Source: JAJXYN01 sp964532735 | GTDB lineage: Bacteria > Patescibacteriota > Patescibacteriia > JAGPKW01 | Assembly (NCBI GenBank): GCA_964532735.1 | Contig: CAZHKK010000021.1 | Span: 1-10,958 of the forward strand | Length of the DNA: 10,958 nucleotides | Reading direction: 5' to 3' | Part shown: in pieces, positions 1 to 6,494 of the stretch | Layout of the letters: each line of letters begins with the position of its first letter | Numbering within the stretch: position 1 is the stretch's first letter | Notes under the pieces: generated by a model | Database searches by the model: none | What the model was told of the DNA's origin: nothing | The model's input: only the letters and a program-made list of their open reading frames with translations | Made by a program: the position numbers and the translations under genes

Positions 1-10
1 AAAAATAAAG

Positions 11-29
11 TATTGATTTATTATCAATA
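11..29. repeat. Short inverted repeat upstream of the cysteine-pair gene
   Basis: TATTGAT (11-17) and ATCAATA (23-29) are perfect inverted copies separated by five bases. The repeat ends 12 bases before a TATAAT at 41-46 that could be the -10 of the following gene. No good -35 is seen at the right distance, so an operator or activator site is possible, but short AT-rich palindromes also arise by chance here. Confidence 0.3.
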
Positions 30-40
30 TACTGATATTT

Positions 41-46
41 TATAAT
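41..46 (+). promoter_or_regulatory. Possible -10 element of the cysteine-pair gene
   Basis: A perfect TATAAT lies 23 bases before the ATG at 70. The -35 region is poor (TTTATT at 17-22 with an 18-base spacer is the best seen). In AT-rich sequence an isolated TATAAT is weak evidence; its distance from a strong ribosome site supports it. Confidence 0.35.
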
Positions 47-57
47 TAAATTAAAAC

Positions 58-63
58 GGGAGG
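58..63 (+). promoter_or_regulatory. Strong Shine-Dalgarno site GGGAGG
   Basis: GGGAGG ends six bases before the ATG at 70, which is ideal spacing and fixes that start. It is one of only two clear ribosome binding sites in the window; most other genes have plain A/T leaders. Confidence 0.85.
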
Positions 64-69
64 TTTTAT

Positions 70-432
70 ATGTCACAGAACAAAGAATTAACAGAAGAAA
101 AAGAAAGACTGCTTAAAATTATTTGCGATAAAAATTTAATGTATTTGTGTTTAGACTATTCTATAGTATTAACTAATGAATTATGTCCAAAGTGTCAGTC
201 AAAAATAATTTGTGCTCATTTACACAATGATGGAATTGGCCCAACAAAACATATACCTTATGATTATGATGATTTTATACATGTTTGTGAAAATCCTAAT
301 TGTGATTTTAAAATATCAATTTTTGAAGATACTCCAAAAAAAGATATTAACTTTAAAAGGCCTAATAGTTGTTTATTATGCAAAAGGAGCCTTGAAGATA
401 AAAATAGAACATATAACCGATCTAATGCGTAA
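70..432 (+). CDS. Small cysteine-pair (zinc-ribbon-like) protein of unknown function
   Basis: This 120-residue protein is not recognised as a named family. It has three cysteine pairs: CPKC at 39-42, CENPNC at 73-78 and CLLC at 101-104, plus single cysteines at 19, 27 and 48. Two such pairs about 30 residues apart look like a zinc ribbon, and the last pair could belong to a second metal site or a disulfide. The N-terminus (residues 1-20) is charged and probably helical; there is no signal peptide or membrane segment, so it should be cytoplasmic. The ATG is set by the strong GGGAGG site. The gene stands alone, reads toward typA and is followed by two hairpin terminators. Binding to nucleic acid or to a protein complex is a guess from the ribbon-like pattern only. 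Confidence 0.8.
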   Translation: MSQNKELTEEKERLLKIICDKNLMYLCLDYSIVLTNELCPKCQSKIICAHLHNDGIGPTKHIPYDYDDFIHVCENPNCDFKISIFEDTPKKDINFKRPNSCLLCKRSLEDKNRTYNRSNA

Positions 433-448
433 TATTTTATACTTCCTT

Positions 449-478
449 GTCTCGCCAAAATTGGCGAGACATTTTTTT
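449..478 (+). terminator. Rho-independent terminator of the cysteine-pair gene
   Basis: GTCTCGCCAA (449-458) pairs with TTGGCGAGAC (461-470), giving an 8 bp GC-rich stem once the loop is opened, followed by seven T (472-478). It starts 16 bases after the TAA at 430-432. It is the most GC-rich hairpin in the window. Confidence 0.9.
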
Positions 479-490
479 GATTAATAAAAT

Positions 491-515
491 AAAAATCGGG
501 GAATACCCGATTTTT
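491..515. terminator. Bidirectional terminator between the cysteine-pair gene and typA
   Basis: AAAAATCGGG (491-500) and CCCGATTTTT (506-515) form a 10 bp stem with a five-base loop, with T-rich sequence outside on both strands. On the minus strand the stem overlaps the TAA stop of typA (514-516). On the plus strand it backs up the terminator at 449-478. Confidence 0.85.
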
Positions 516-2325
516 ATTTTATTAAACCTTTTTTAAATCTTGCTTCATCTTGCTCGTTTAACCAAATTTTTCTTATTCTAACAGATTTTGGTGTTACTTC
601 CATCAATTCATCATCACTTATATATTCAAGAGCATCTTCTAACTCCATTGTTTTTGGAGTTTTTATTCCTTCCATACCACCATCTCCTTTAGATCTCATA
701 TTTGATAATTGTTTTGTTTTACAAATATTAACCCTAATATCATTATCTCTACTATTTTGACCAACAACTTGTCCTTCATAGATCTCAACTCCTGGACCAA
801 AAAATAATTGACCTCTATCTTGTATGTTTGTAATACCATAATTATTTGTTGTTCCTGATTCATTTGCTACAAGAGATCCATTCACTCTTTCTTTCCATGT
901 GAATGTATCTTCATTATATTTATAAAAAATTGAATTTAATATCCCCAAACCTTTTGTATCTGTCATAAATTCATTTTTATAACCAAACAAACCTCTTGTT
1001 GGGATTATAAATTCTAAATGAGATACCCCGTTATCCGTTGTTAAGTTTTGTAACAAACCATTTCTATTACCTATTTTTTCCATTACTACCCCTTGATATA
1101 TTTCTGGAACTTCTATAAATAATTGATCAAATGGAACCATTTTTTTACCATCTATTTCTTTTATTATTACTTGAGGTCTTGATACTTGAAATTCATAACC
1201 TTCCCTTCTTAATCTTTCCATTAATATAGTAAGATGCAACTCTCCTCTTCCTGACACAATCCATCTTCCATCTTCTGTATCTTCTATTTTTAAGGCCATA
1301 TCTGTTTCTAATTCTTTATACAACCTTTCTTTAAGTTGTCTACTTGTTACAAATTTACCCTCTTTACCCATAAAAGGAGAATCATTTATTAAAAATGTTA
1401 TTTTAACAGAAGGTTCGTCTATATGTAATAAAGGTAATGCTATTGGATTTTGTGGATCTGCTATTGTTTCTCCAATTGTAATATCTGCTATTCCTGACAA
1501 AGCTACTATTTCACCTGCAATAGCTTCTTCTACTTCTATTTTTTGCAATCCATTAAAAGACATTAAAGATGTTATTCTACATTTTTTTATTTGACCATCT
1601 CTATTTATATGAGCAATTTCTTGTCCTTTTTTTATTCTACCATTATAAACCCTACCTGTTGCTATTCTTCCTAAAAAATTATCTCCTGAAATAAAAGTAG
1701 ATAATATTTGAAGTGGTTTATTTACATCTCCATCTGCCTCCGGTATTTCTTTTATAACCATTTCATACAAAGGAGATATGTCTGTCATTTTTGTTATATC
1801 CGGCTCTACACCAGCTAAACCATTTTTTGCAGAAGCATATATTATTGGAAAATCTAAAGATTTGTCATCTGCTCCCAATTCCATAAATAATTCATAAACC
1901 TTATCTATAACATAATCTATTCTTGATCCTTCTTTATCTATTTTGTTTATAACTACAATAATTTTAAGACCTAATTCTAAAGCTTTTTTAAGAACAAATC
2001 TTGTTTGTGGCATAGGACCTTCTTTTGCATCAACCAACAACAAACAACCATCCGCCAATTTTAAAACTCTTTCTACTTCTCCACCAAAATCAGCATGACC
2101 TGGAGTGTCTATAATATTTATTTTTATATCCCCCCACATAATAGAAGCATTTTTTGAAAATATTGTAATACCTCTTTCTTTTTCTATATCATTATTATCC
2201 ATGACACAAATCATGTTTTCTTGATCTTTTGTAAATTTGGTTTTTGCTTGTTTCAAAAGAGCATCTACCAGTGTTGTTTTTCCATGATCTACATGGGCTA
2301 TAATAGCTATATTTCTTACTTTCAT
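514..2325 (-). CDS. typA: Translational GTPase TypA/BipA
   Basis: TypA (BipA) is an EF-G-like GTPase that binds ribosomes and helps 50S assembly and growth under stress or cold. The protein has 603 residues, normal for the family. The G domain shows G1 AHVDHGKT at 10-17, the switch I threonine in RGITI at 51-55, G3 DTPGH at 73-77, G4 NKID at 127-130 and G5 SAK at 165-167. The EF-Tu-like domain II and EF-G-like domains III and V follow. The family-specific C-terminal domain is present: NMRSKG, then DALEYISDDELMEVTPKSVRIRK close to the end, much as in E. coli BipA. The ATG at 2325 gives the standard MKVRNIAIIAHVDHGKTT opening. No Shine-Dalgarno site precedes it. A near-consensus promoter lies about 90 bases upstream, and the upstream sigma gene has its own terminator, so typA is probably transcribed alone. 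Confidence 0.97.
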   Translation of the reverse strand: MKVRNIAIIAHVDHGKTTLVDALLKQAKTKFTKDQENMICVMDNNDIEKERGITIFSKNASIMWGDIKINIIDTPGHADFGGEVERVLKLADGCLLLVDAKEGPMPQTRFVLKKALELGLKIIVVINKIDKEGSRIDYVIDKVYELFMELGADDKSLDFPIIYASAKNGLAGVEPDITKMTDISPLYEMVIKEIPEADGDVNKPLQILSTFISGDNFLGRIATGRVYNGRIKKGQEIAHINRDGQIKKCRITSLMSFNGLQKIEVEEAIAGEIVALSGIADITIGETIADPQNPIALPLLHIDEPSVKITFLINDSPFMGKEGKFVTSRQLKERLYKELETDMALKIEDTEDGRWIVSGRGELHLTILMERLRREGYEFQVSRPQVIIKEIDGKKMVPFDQLFIEVPEIYQGVVMEKIGNRNGLLQNLTTDNGVSHLEFIIPTRGLFGYKNEFMTDTKGLGILNSIFYKYNEDTFTWKERVNGSLVANESGTTNNYGITNIQDRGQLFFGPGVEIYEGQVVGQNSRDNDIRVNICKTKQLSNMRSKGDGGMEGIKTPKTMELEDALEYISDDELMEVTPKSVRIRKIWLNEQDEARFKKGLIK

Positions 2326-2416
2326 TTGAAATTATTGAATATTAAATAATAAATTCTAAGTATAAACAAAAAAAGAACATTTTCTTTTTCTTTTTACACC
2401 TATATTTAGATCTTTT

Positions 2417-2445
2417 ATTGTAATATTTTTATTGAAAAATGTCAA
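2417..2445 (-). promoter_or_regulatory. Promoter of typA
   Basis: On the minus strand a perfect TTGACA (2445-2440) is followed by 17 bases and TACAAT (2422-2417), one mismatch from consensus. Predicted initiation near 2410 leaves a leader of roughly 85 bases before the ATG at 2325, with no ribosome site. The -35 begins about five bases beyond the T-tract of the preceding terminator. This is the best sigma-70 promoter in the window. Confidence 0.8.
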
Positions 2446-2455
2446 ATATTAAATA

Positions 2456-2482
2456 AAAAAGTGGGATTACAACCCACTTTTT
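2456..2482 (-). terminator. Terminator of the alternative sigma gene
   Basis: AAAAAGTGGG (2456-2465) pairs perfectly with CCCACTTTTT (2473-2482) around a seven-base loop. Read on the minus strand it starts 12 bases after the sigma stop codon and ends in a T-rich run. It insulates typA from transcription coming from the sigma gene. Confidence 0.88.
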
Positions 2483-2494
2483 AACAAAATTTAA

Positions 2495-3349
2495 TTATAT
2501 TAATTTTGCAATTTCTTTATTGTTTTTTCCATCTCTAATAACTTTATTCTGTATTTGTCTTATCCTTTCTCTAGTAAGAGAAAACTTGCTTGCTATTTCT
2601 TCAAAAGTATTTTCTTGACCATAAAATCCATATCTATATTTTATAATTTCTTTATCTCTTAGATTTAAATTTAATAAAAGATACTTGTTTATTTCTGATC
2701 TAATAAAATTACTTATAGTTTTTTCTTCTGGATTTTTATATGGACTTTCTAATAAATCTACTCTTTCTTTGTAATTATCTTCATAAACACTATAAGAAAC
2801 ATTTAAAGATTCAACTTTTATACAATTAAGCAAACTTACTATTTCTTTTTCTGGAATAAAACTAAGTTTTGATATTTCTTCAAATGTTGGTTTTCTGCAT
2901 AAATCCCTTTCTAATATTTTTTTACATTTTAAAATATCTATTATTTTCTTATTTAAATTTGAAGAAATACTTAATAATCTACTTTTTGGAATATTTAAAA
3001 TTATACTTTGTTTTATCCATATTGAAGCATAAGTAGAGAGTTTTACATTTTTTTTGTAATCAAACCTTCTTATTGCGTTAAGTAATCCTTCGTTTCCTAA
3101 AGATATTATTTCTATTTTAGGAACTCCAGAATAATAATAATGATTTGATATACTAACTACAAGTTTTGCATTTGACTTAAAAAGAATAGTTTCTATTTGC
3201 TCTATTCTTTTTTGTTTTTCTAAAATACTTTTACTAGAATCTGTTTTTAAATCATCCCATTCTTTATACAATTCTACAATTTCATTCATATCAAGAATCT
3301 TGTAATTAGATATCATACTTTTGTAATGTGATACATCTGAATCCAACAT
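2495..3349 (-). CDS. Divergent sigma-70 family RNA polymerase sigma factor
   Basis: A 284-residue sigma factor that would direct core RNA polymerase to a subset of promoters. Region 1.2 is at about 7-35. Region 2.1-2.2 is at 60-98 (NAKLVVSISNHYYYSG, GNEGLLNAIRRFDYKK). Region 2.3-2.4 is at 103-126 (KLSTYASIWIKQSI), region 3 at about 131-190 and region 4 at 222-272, with the -35 recognition helix SLTRERIRQIQNKVI. It differs from the RpoD in the same window: the first of the paired region 2.4 tryptophans is Ile110, the TR pair after IRQAI is Ile117-Leu118, and the IPVHM/E extended -10 motif is replaced by SISSNLNK. The ATG has an ideal AGGAGG site 7 bases upstream. A promoter and two palindromes precede it. 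Group 3/4 assignment is unclear; region 1.2 and full region 3 suggest a group 2-3 type. Its target genes cannot be told from sequence. Confidence 0.93.
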   Translation of the reverse strand: MLDSDVSHYKSMISNYKILDMNEIVELYKEWDDLKTDSSKSILEKQKRIEQIETILFKSNAKLVVSISNHYYYSGVPKIEIISLGNEGLLNAIRRFDYKKNVKLSTYASIWIKQSIILNIPKSRLLSISSNLNKKIIDILKCKKILERDLCRKPTFEEISKLSFIPEKEIVSLLNCIKVESLNVSYSVYEDNYKERVDLLESPYKNPEEKTISNFIRSEINKYLLLNLNLRDKEIIKYRYGFYGQENTFEEIASKFSLTRERIRQIQNKVIRDGKNNKEIAKLI

Positions 3350-3356
3350 AAGACTT

Positions 3357-3362
3357 CCTCCT
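3357..3362 (-). promoter_or_regulatory. Strong Shine-Dalgarno site AGGAGG of the sigma gene
   Basis: On the minus strand AGGAGG ends seven bases before the ATG at 3349-3347. A perfect site like this contrasts with the A/T leaders of neighbouring genes and settles the start codon. Confidence 0.9.
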
Positions 3363-3376
3363 GTTAATTTTATAAG

Positions 3377-3405
3377 ATACTAGCAAATTTTATTAAATTT
3401 TGCAA
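3377..3405 (-). promoter_or_regulatory. Candidate promoter of the alternative sigma gene
   Basis: On the minus strand TTGCAA (3405-3400) is followed by 17 bases and TAGTAT (3382-3377), directly preceded by TGC, an extended -10 arrangement. Predicted initiation near 3370 leaves a leader of about 20 bases that contains the AGGAGG. The -35 and spacer lie within an imperfect palindrome (3383-3403), which would suit repression or autoregulation. Confidence 0.55.
3383..3403. repeat. Imperfect 21-base palindrome over the sigma promoter
   Basis: The 21 bases read GCAAATTTTA, T, TAAATTTTGC; nine of ten opposed pairs match around a one-base centre, with GC ends. It covers the spacer and most of the -35 of the minus-strand sigma promoter. 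A dimeric regulator could bind here; this is inferred from symmetry and position only. Confidence 0.45.
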
Positions 3406-3419
3406 TATTATTAATATTG
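3403..3419. repeat. Perfect 17-base palindrome in the divergent spacer
   Basis: CAATATTA (3403-3410), T, TAATATTG (3412-3419) is a perfect 8-1-8 inverted repeat. It touches the -35 of the sigma promoter and lies about 22 bases upstream of the -35 region of the oppositely oriented SIMPL promoter, so a protein bound here could affect both genes. Confidence 0.5.
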
Positions 3420-3441
3420 TTACCTTCTTTAAAATTATTCG

Positions 3442-3471
3442 TTGTATATTATATTATAATTATGTTATAAT
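3442..3471 (+). promoter_or_regulatory. Extended -10 promoter of the SIMPL-ogg unit
   Basis: TGTTATAAT (3463-3471) is a perfect extended -10, with a weak TTGTAT at 3442-3447 (18-base spacer) as the only -35. A second TATAAT overlaps at 3471-3476. The predicted start near 3478 leaves a leader of about 23 bases without a ribosome site. The bases just after the -10 resemble those of the lemA promoter. Confidence 0.65.
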
Positions 3472-3500
3472 ATAATAAATAATAAATTAACTTTAAAAAA

Positions 3501-4244
3501 ATGGGAGAAAAAACAAATGCTTTTGCTATAGCTCTTTTTGGTATTTTATTTTCTGCGTCTATTATATCTAGCGCTTTCTTAATAACAGATGCATTATATA
3601 AAGTAAAAAATCTTGATAATATTTTATCTGTTACAGGTTCTACTAGATATGCTGTTACAGCAGATACAGTAAAATGGTCTTCTAATATATCAAGAAGTGT
3701 TAAAGCTTCTGATTTGAAATCAGGATATTCTCAGATATCAAAAGATTTAGATAATGTTATAAAATTTTTAAAAGATAATGGAATAAAAGAATCTGATATA
3801 AAAACATACCCTGTTTCTATGGAAAAAGATTGGTCATACAATCAAAATGTTTCCCCTAATGATCAAATATATTTATTAAGACAAAATATAGAAGTTTCTT
3901 CTACTGATGTTAATTCTGTAGAAAATATTTCTAAAAATACAGAGAAAATATCTAATATAAATGCTTTCTTTTCAATGGGAAACGTTGAATATTACTATTC
4001 AAAATTACCAGAATTAAGAGTAAATTTATTATCTGATGCTATAAAAGATGCAAAAAATAGAGCTTCTAAAATAGCTGAGAGTAATAATCAAAAAGTTGGA
4101 TCATTAAAATCTGCCACAATGGGATCTGTTTTAGTTCTTGCTCCAAATTCTAATATTGATAATACTGACTGGGGAGCTTATGATACTCTTTCAAAAGAAA
4201 AAGAAATTATGGTAACTGTTAAAACTTCATTTTTATTAGAATAA
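3501..4244 (+). CDS. SIMPL-domain (DUF541/YggE-like) membrane-anchored protein
   Basis: A 247-residue protein of the SIMPL family (formerly DUF541), which includes E. coli YggE and Brucella BP26. Residues 7-34 form one hydrophobic segment that acts as an uncleaved anchor or signal peptide. The SIMPL domain fills about 40-246: it opens with LSVTGSTRYAVTADTVKWS, has the typical helix with DLDNVIKFLKDNGIKESDIKT (81-101) and the later pattern ending in the DAIKDAKNRASKIAE helix (179-193), and closes with a beta strand, EIMVTVKTSFLLE. It should face the outside of the cytoplasmic membrane. Family members are linked to oxidative-stress tolerance or form oligomeric rings, but biochemistry is poorly known. 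The ATG at 3501 lacks a ribosome site but suits the signal segment. A glycosylase gene starts nine bases after its stop and is probably co-transcribed. Confidence 0.9.
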   Translation: MGEKTNAFAIALFGILFSASIISSAFLITDALYKVKNLDNILSVTGSTRYAVTADTVKWSSNISRSVKASDLKSGYSQISKDLDNVIKFLKDNGIKESDIKTYPVSMEKDWSYNQNVSPNDQIYLLRQNIEVSSTDVNSVENISKNTEKISNINAFFSMGNVEYYYSKLPELRVNLLSDAIKDAKNRASKIAESNNQKVGSLKSATMGSVLVLAPNSNIDNTDWGAYDTLSKEKEIMVTVKTSFLLE

Positions 4245-4253
4245 TAAAAAATA

Positions 4254-4919
4254 GTGTCTAAAAAAATTATTCAAGAAATAAAATCTTTAAAACAAAAAAT
4301 AGGTTTTGATGTAGAAAAAAGACTTCTTGATTTTAAAAAAAATATTAATAAAAAAGATATAGAATTATTTTCGGAACTTTGTTTTTGTATTATAGTTGCA
4401 AATAATTCTATAGAAAATGGATTAAGAGCTTATAATACTATAGGCTCTAATTTTTTAAAACTTGAAGAAAAAAAATTAAAAGAAGAATTAAAAAAAACAG
4501 CAAAAAGATTTTACAATAAGAGAGCTGAATATATTATAGAGACAAGAAAAAAGTATACAGAACTAATTAGTAAGATAAGAGAATTAGAAAAAAATAAAAA
4601 ACTCAAAACGGAAAATATAAAAATAGAAAAAGAATTTAGAAATTGGCTTGTTGATAATATTAAAGGATTTGGATTTAAAGAAGCCTCTCATTTTATGAGA
4701 AACTTAGGATTTTTTAATTTTGCAATTTTAGATAGACATATATTAAAATTTTTATATAAAAATAATATTATAAAAGAAATACCAAAAACAATAACCAAAA
4801 AAAAATATTATGAAATAGAAAATATAATTCAAAATTTTTCTAAAAAACTTGAAATGAGTATGGCAGAATTGGATGTATATTTGTTTTATATAGATTCTGG
4901 AAGAATTTGCGAAAAATAA
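4254..4919 (+). CDS. ogg: N-glycosylase/DNA lyase, Ogg2 family (8-oxoguanine repair)
   Basis: This 221-residue protein matches the Ogg2 family of helix-hairpin-helix glycosylases, best known from archaea. It removes 8-oxoguanine from DNA and cuts the strand at the abasic site. The hairpin motif is IKGFGFKEASHFMRNLGF (136-153), with catalytic Lys142, followed by AILDRH with catalytic Asp160. The N-terminal helices show LCFCIIVANNSIENGLRA, and NKRAEYIIETRK (88-99) is another family block. The C-terminal part keeps IPKTITKKKYYEIE and AELDVYLFYIDSG, and the protein ends in lysine, the residue whose side chain and carboxylate region read the oxidised base in this family. The start is GTG at 4254, without a ribosome site; no better in-frame ATG lies before the conserved part. 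It follows the SIMPL gene by nine bases and shares its promoter. Confidence 0.92.
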   Translation: MSKKIIQEIKSLKQKIGFDVEKRLLDFKKNINKKDIELFSELCFCIIVANNSIENGLRAYNTIGSNFLKLEEKKLKEELKKTAKRFYNKRAEYIIETRKKYTELISKIRELEKNKKLKTENIKIEKEFRNWLVDNIKGFGFKEASHFMRNLGFFNFAILDRHILKFLYKNNIIKEIPKTITKKKYYEIENIIQNFSKKLEMSMAELDVYLFYIDSGRICEK

Positions 4920-4943
4920 AAAACCTCTTTAAAGAGGTTTTTT
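4918..4943. terminator. Bidirectional terminator between ogg and pyk
   Basis: A 26-base perfect palindrome, with AAAAAACCTCTTT at 4918-4930 and its complement at 4931-4943. It folds as CCTC/GAGG plus A-T pairs with a TTTAAA loop and T-tracts on both sides. It overlaps the TAA of ogg (4917-4919) and lies eight bases from the pyk stop. Confidence 0.88.
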
Positions 4944-4950
4944 ATTTTAA

Positions 4951-6384
4951 TTATTCTATTGTTATTATCTTTAGAGAATTATCAAGATTTTTAATTTCTA
5001 ATTGATTACCACAAACTAATAATAAATTTTCTCCAGATTTTATATAACCAATTGTTTTTAATTGATTTAATATAAAATTTAATCTTGACCCAACATCTTC
5101 TTTTTTATATGGAAGATATATTCCTTTTACTCCATAAACCATAGCCAAACGTTTTGCTGTTTTTTCATTATCTGTAATTGCTAAAATTTCTGTTTTTAAC
5201 CTATAAGAAGATAAGACTTTTGCTGTAAATCCAGACTCTGTTAAAGCAATTATTCTGTCTATTTTTACTTGACTTTTATCTAAAATCAAAGAAACACATG
5301 TTCTTGCTAATAATTGAGAAGCATTTTCTGCCACTATTGCTGTTTCGCTAGGAGATAATGTTGGAACAAATTCTTCATTATATAAAGCAATCTTTGCCAT
5401 TGTGTTAACACAATTTAAAGGATTTTTTCCAGCTGCTGTTTCTCCAGAAAGCATTGTTGCATCTGTTCCATACATTATTGCATTTGAAACATCTGTAGCT
5501 TCTGCTCTAGTAGGCCTAGAATTATCTGTCATTGTTTCTAACATTTGAGTAGCTGTAATAACTGGTTTGTTTTTTTCTCTACATTTACAAACCATTTGTT
5601 TTTGAATACTAGCTATTTTTTCTATTGGAACTTCTATACCTAAATCTCCCCTTGCTATCATTATAACATCTGAAGCATCTATAATTTCATCTAAATTATT
5701 TAAACCTTCTTGATTTTCAATTTTAGAAACAATCCAAGCATCTAAATTTCTTTTTACCATTTCATTCCTAGCATTTTCAACATCTTGTTTTGACCTACAA
5801 AAACTTATTGCTATAAAATCAGGTTTCATTTCAGCTGCTAAATCTAATTTATCTAAATCATCTTGAGTTAAAGAAGGAATTTTTGATAATTTTTTATCTG
5901 GAATATTTAATCCTTTTCTATTTTTAATAAATGAATCTTCTAAAACTTCTGTATAAACACCTCCATTTGTCTTTTCGATAACTTTAAATTCATAAAAGCC
6001 ATCATCAATTAACATTGAATCGCCTATGTTTAATTCATCAAAAATAACACTATGAGATATTTTTACACACTTTTCATCATCATTAAATTCTGGTCCAAAA
6101 AATATTTTTTCACCTTTTTTTAATTCTAATTTAGCAGCGTTTTTTGTATCTACTCTAATATCTGGACCTTGTAGATCAAATAAAATACCTACATTAGCAT
6201 TTAATTCTTTTATAACATCTTGAGCTCTTTGAACTCTAGCTTTATAATTTTCTGCTGGTTCGTGTTTCATATTAAATCTAAAAACACTAACACCACCTTC
6301 TACTAAAGACTTTAATGATTCATAAGAATCTGATGCTGGTCCTATACTTGCAACTATTTTTGTCTTTCTATTTTTTAAAATCAT
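4951..6384 (-). CDS. pyk: Pyruvate kinase with unusual potassium-site residues
   Basis: Pyruvate kinase makes ATP and pyruvate from phosphoenolpyruvate and ADP, the last step of glycolysis, in the cytoplasm. The 477 residues have the normal A/B/A/C layout: the barrel starts at KTKIVASIGPAS (7-18), the B domain is at about 78-170, and the signature VSKIENQEGL (219-228) holds catalytic Lys221 and metal ligand Glu223. ARGDLG (244-249) gives ligand Asp247, VITATQMLETM (275-285) the phosphate-binding threonine, and SRPTRAEATDVSNA is at 289-302. The C domain begins near 345; there is no extra phosphohistidine domain. Two motifs are odd. The usual RLNFSHG is RFNMKHE (36-42), placing Lys40 at the potassium-binding serine, and D(T/L)KGPE is DLQGPD (70-75). 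The ATG at 6384 has no ribosome site. It is divergent from lemA. Confidence 0.95.
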   Translation of the reverse strand: MILKNRKTKIVASIGPASDSYESLKSLVEGGVSVFRFNMKHEPAENYKARVQRAQDVIKELNANVGILFDLQGPDIRVDTKNAAKLELKKGEKIFFGPEFNDDEKCVKISHSVIFDELNIGDSMLIDDGFYEFKVIEKTNGGVYTEVLEDSFIKNRKGLNIPDKKLSKIPSLTQDDLDKLDLAAEMKPDFIAISFCRSKQDVENARNEMVKRNLDAWIVSKIENQEGLNNLDEIIDASDVIMIARGDLGIEVPIEKIASIQKQMVCKCREKNKPVITATQMLETMTDNSRPTRAEATDVSNAIMYGTDATMLSGETAAGKNPLNCVNTMAKIALYNEEFVPTLSPSETAIVAENASQLLARTCVSLILDKSQVKIDRIIALTESGFTAKVLSSYRLKTEILAITDNEKTAKRLAMVYGVKGIYLPYKKEDVGSRLNFILNQLKTIGYIKSGENLLLVCGNQLEIKNLDNSLKIITIE

Positions 6385-6430
6385 ATATTATTAATTATTT
6401 TTATATTTTTAATTTAGACTTTGAATATAC

Positions 6431-6459
6431 ATTTTATATTATTTATTAAAAAAAATCAA
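6431..6459 (-). promoter_or_regulatory. Candidate promoter of pyk
   Basis: On the minus strand TTGATT (6459-6454) is followed by 17 bases and TAAAAT (6436-6431), 4/6 and 5/6 matches to consensus. Initiation near 6424 would leave a leader of about 40 bases. It lies back to back with the lemA promoter, the -35 boxes being seven bases apart. Confidence 0.5.
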
Positions 6460-6466
6460 CTAATCA

Positions 6467-6494
6467 TTGCTTATTTTTATATTTTCTCTATAAT
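6467..6494 (+). promoter_or_regulatory. Candidate promoter of the lemA operon
   Basis: TTGCTT (6467-6472), a 16-base spacer and a perfect TATAAT (6489-6494). Initiation near 6501 leaves a leader of about 25 bases without a ribosome site. The early transcribed bases AAATAATAAAT (6501-6511) also occur at the same place in the SIMPL promoter. Confidence 0.6.

Noticed and set aside
264..458. Minus-strand open frame opposite the cysteine-pair gene
   Set aside because: Antisense shadow with no ribosome site and no recognisable features.
212..484. Open frame on the plus strand overlapping the cysteine-pair gene
   Set aside because: It is out of frame with a gene that has a strong ribosome site and cysteine motifs; its peptide is a low-complexity hydrophobic shadow and it runs through the terminator.
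2370..2389. Possible hairpin in the typA leader (AAAAAGAA with TTCTTTTT)
   Set aside because: The stem is almost all A-T and too weak to be a convincing attenuator; such matches are expected in this composition.
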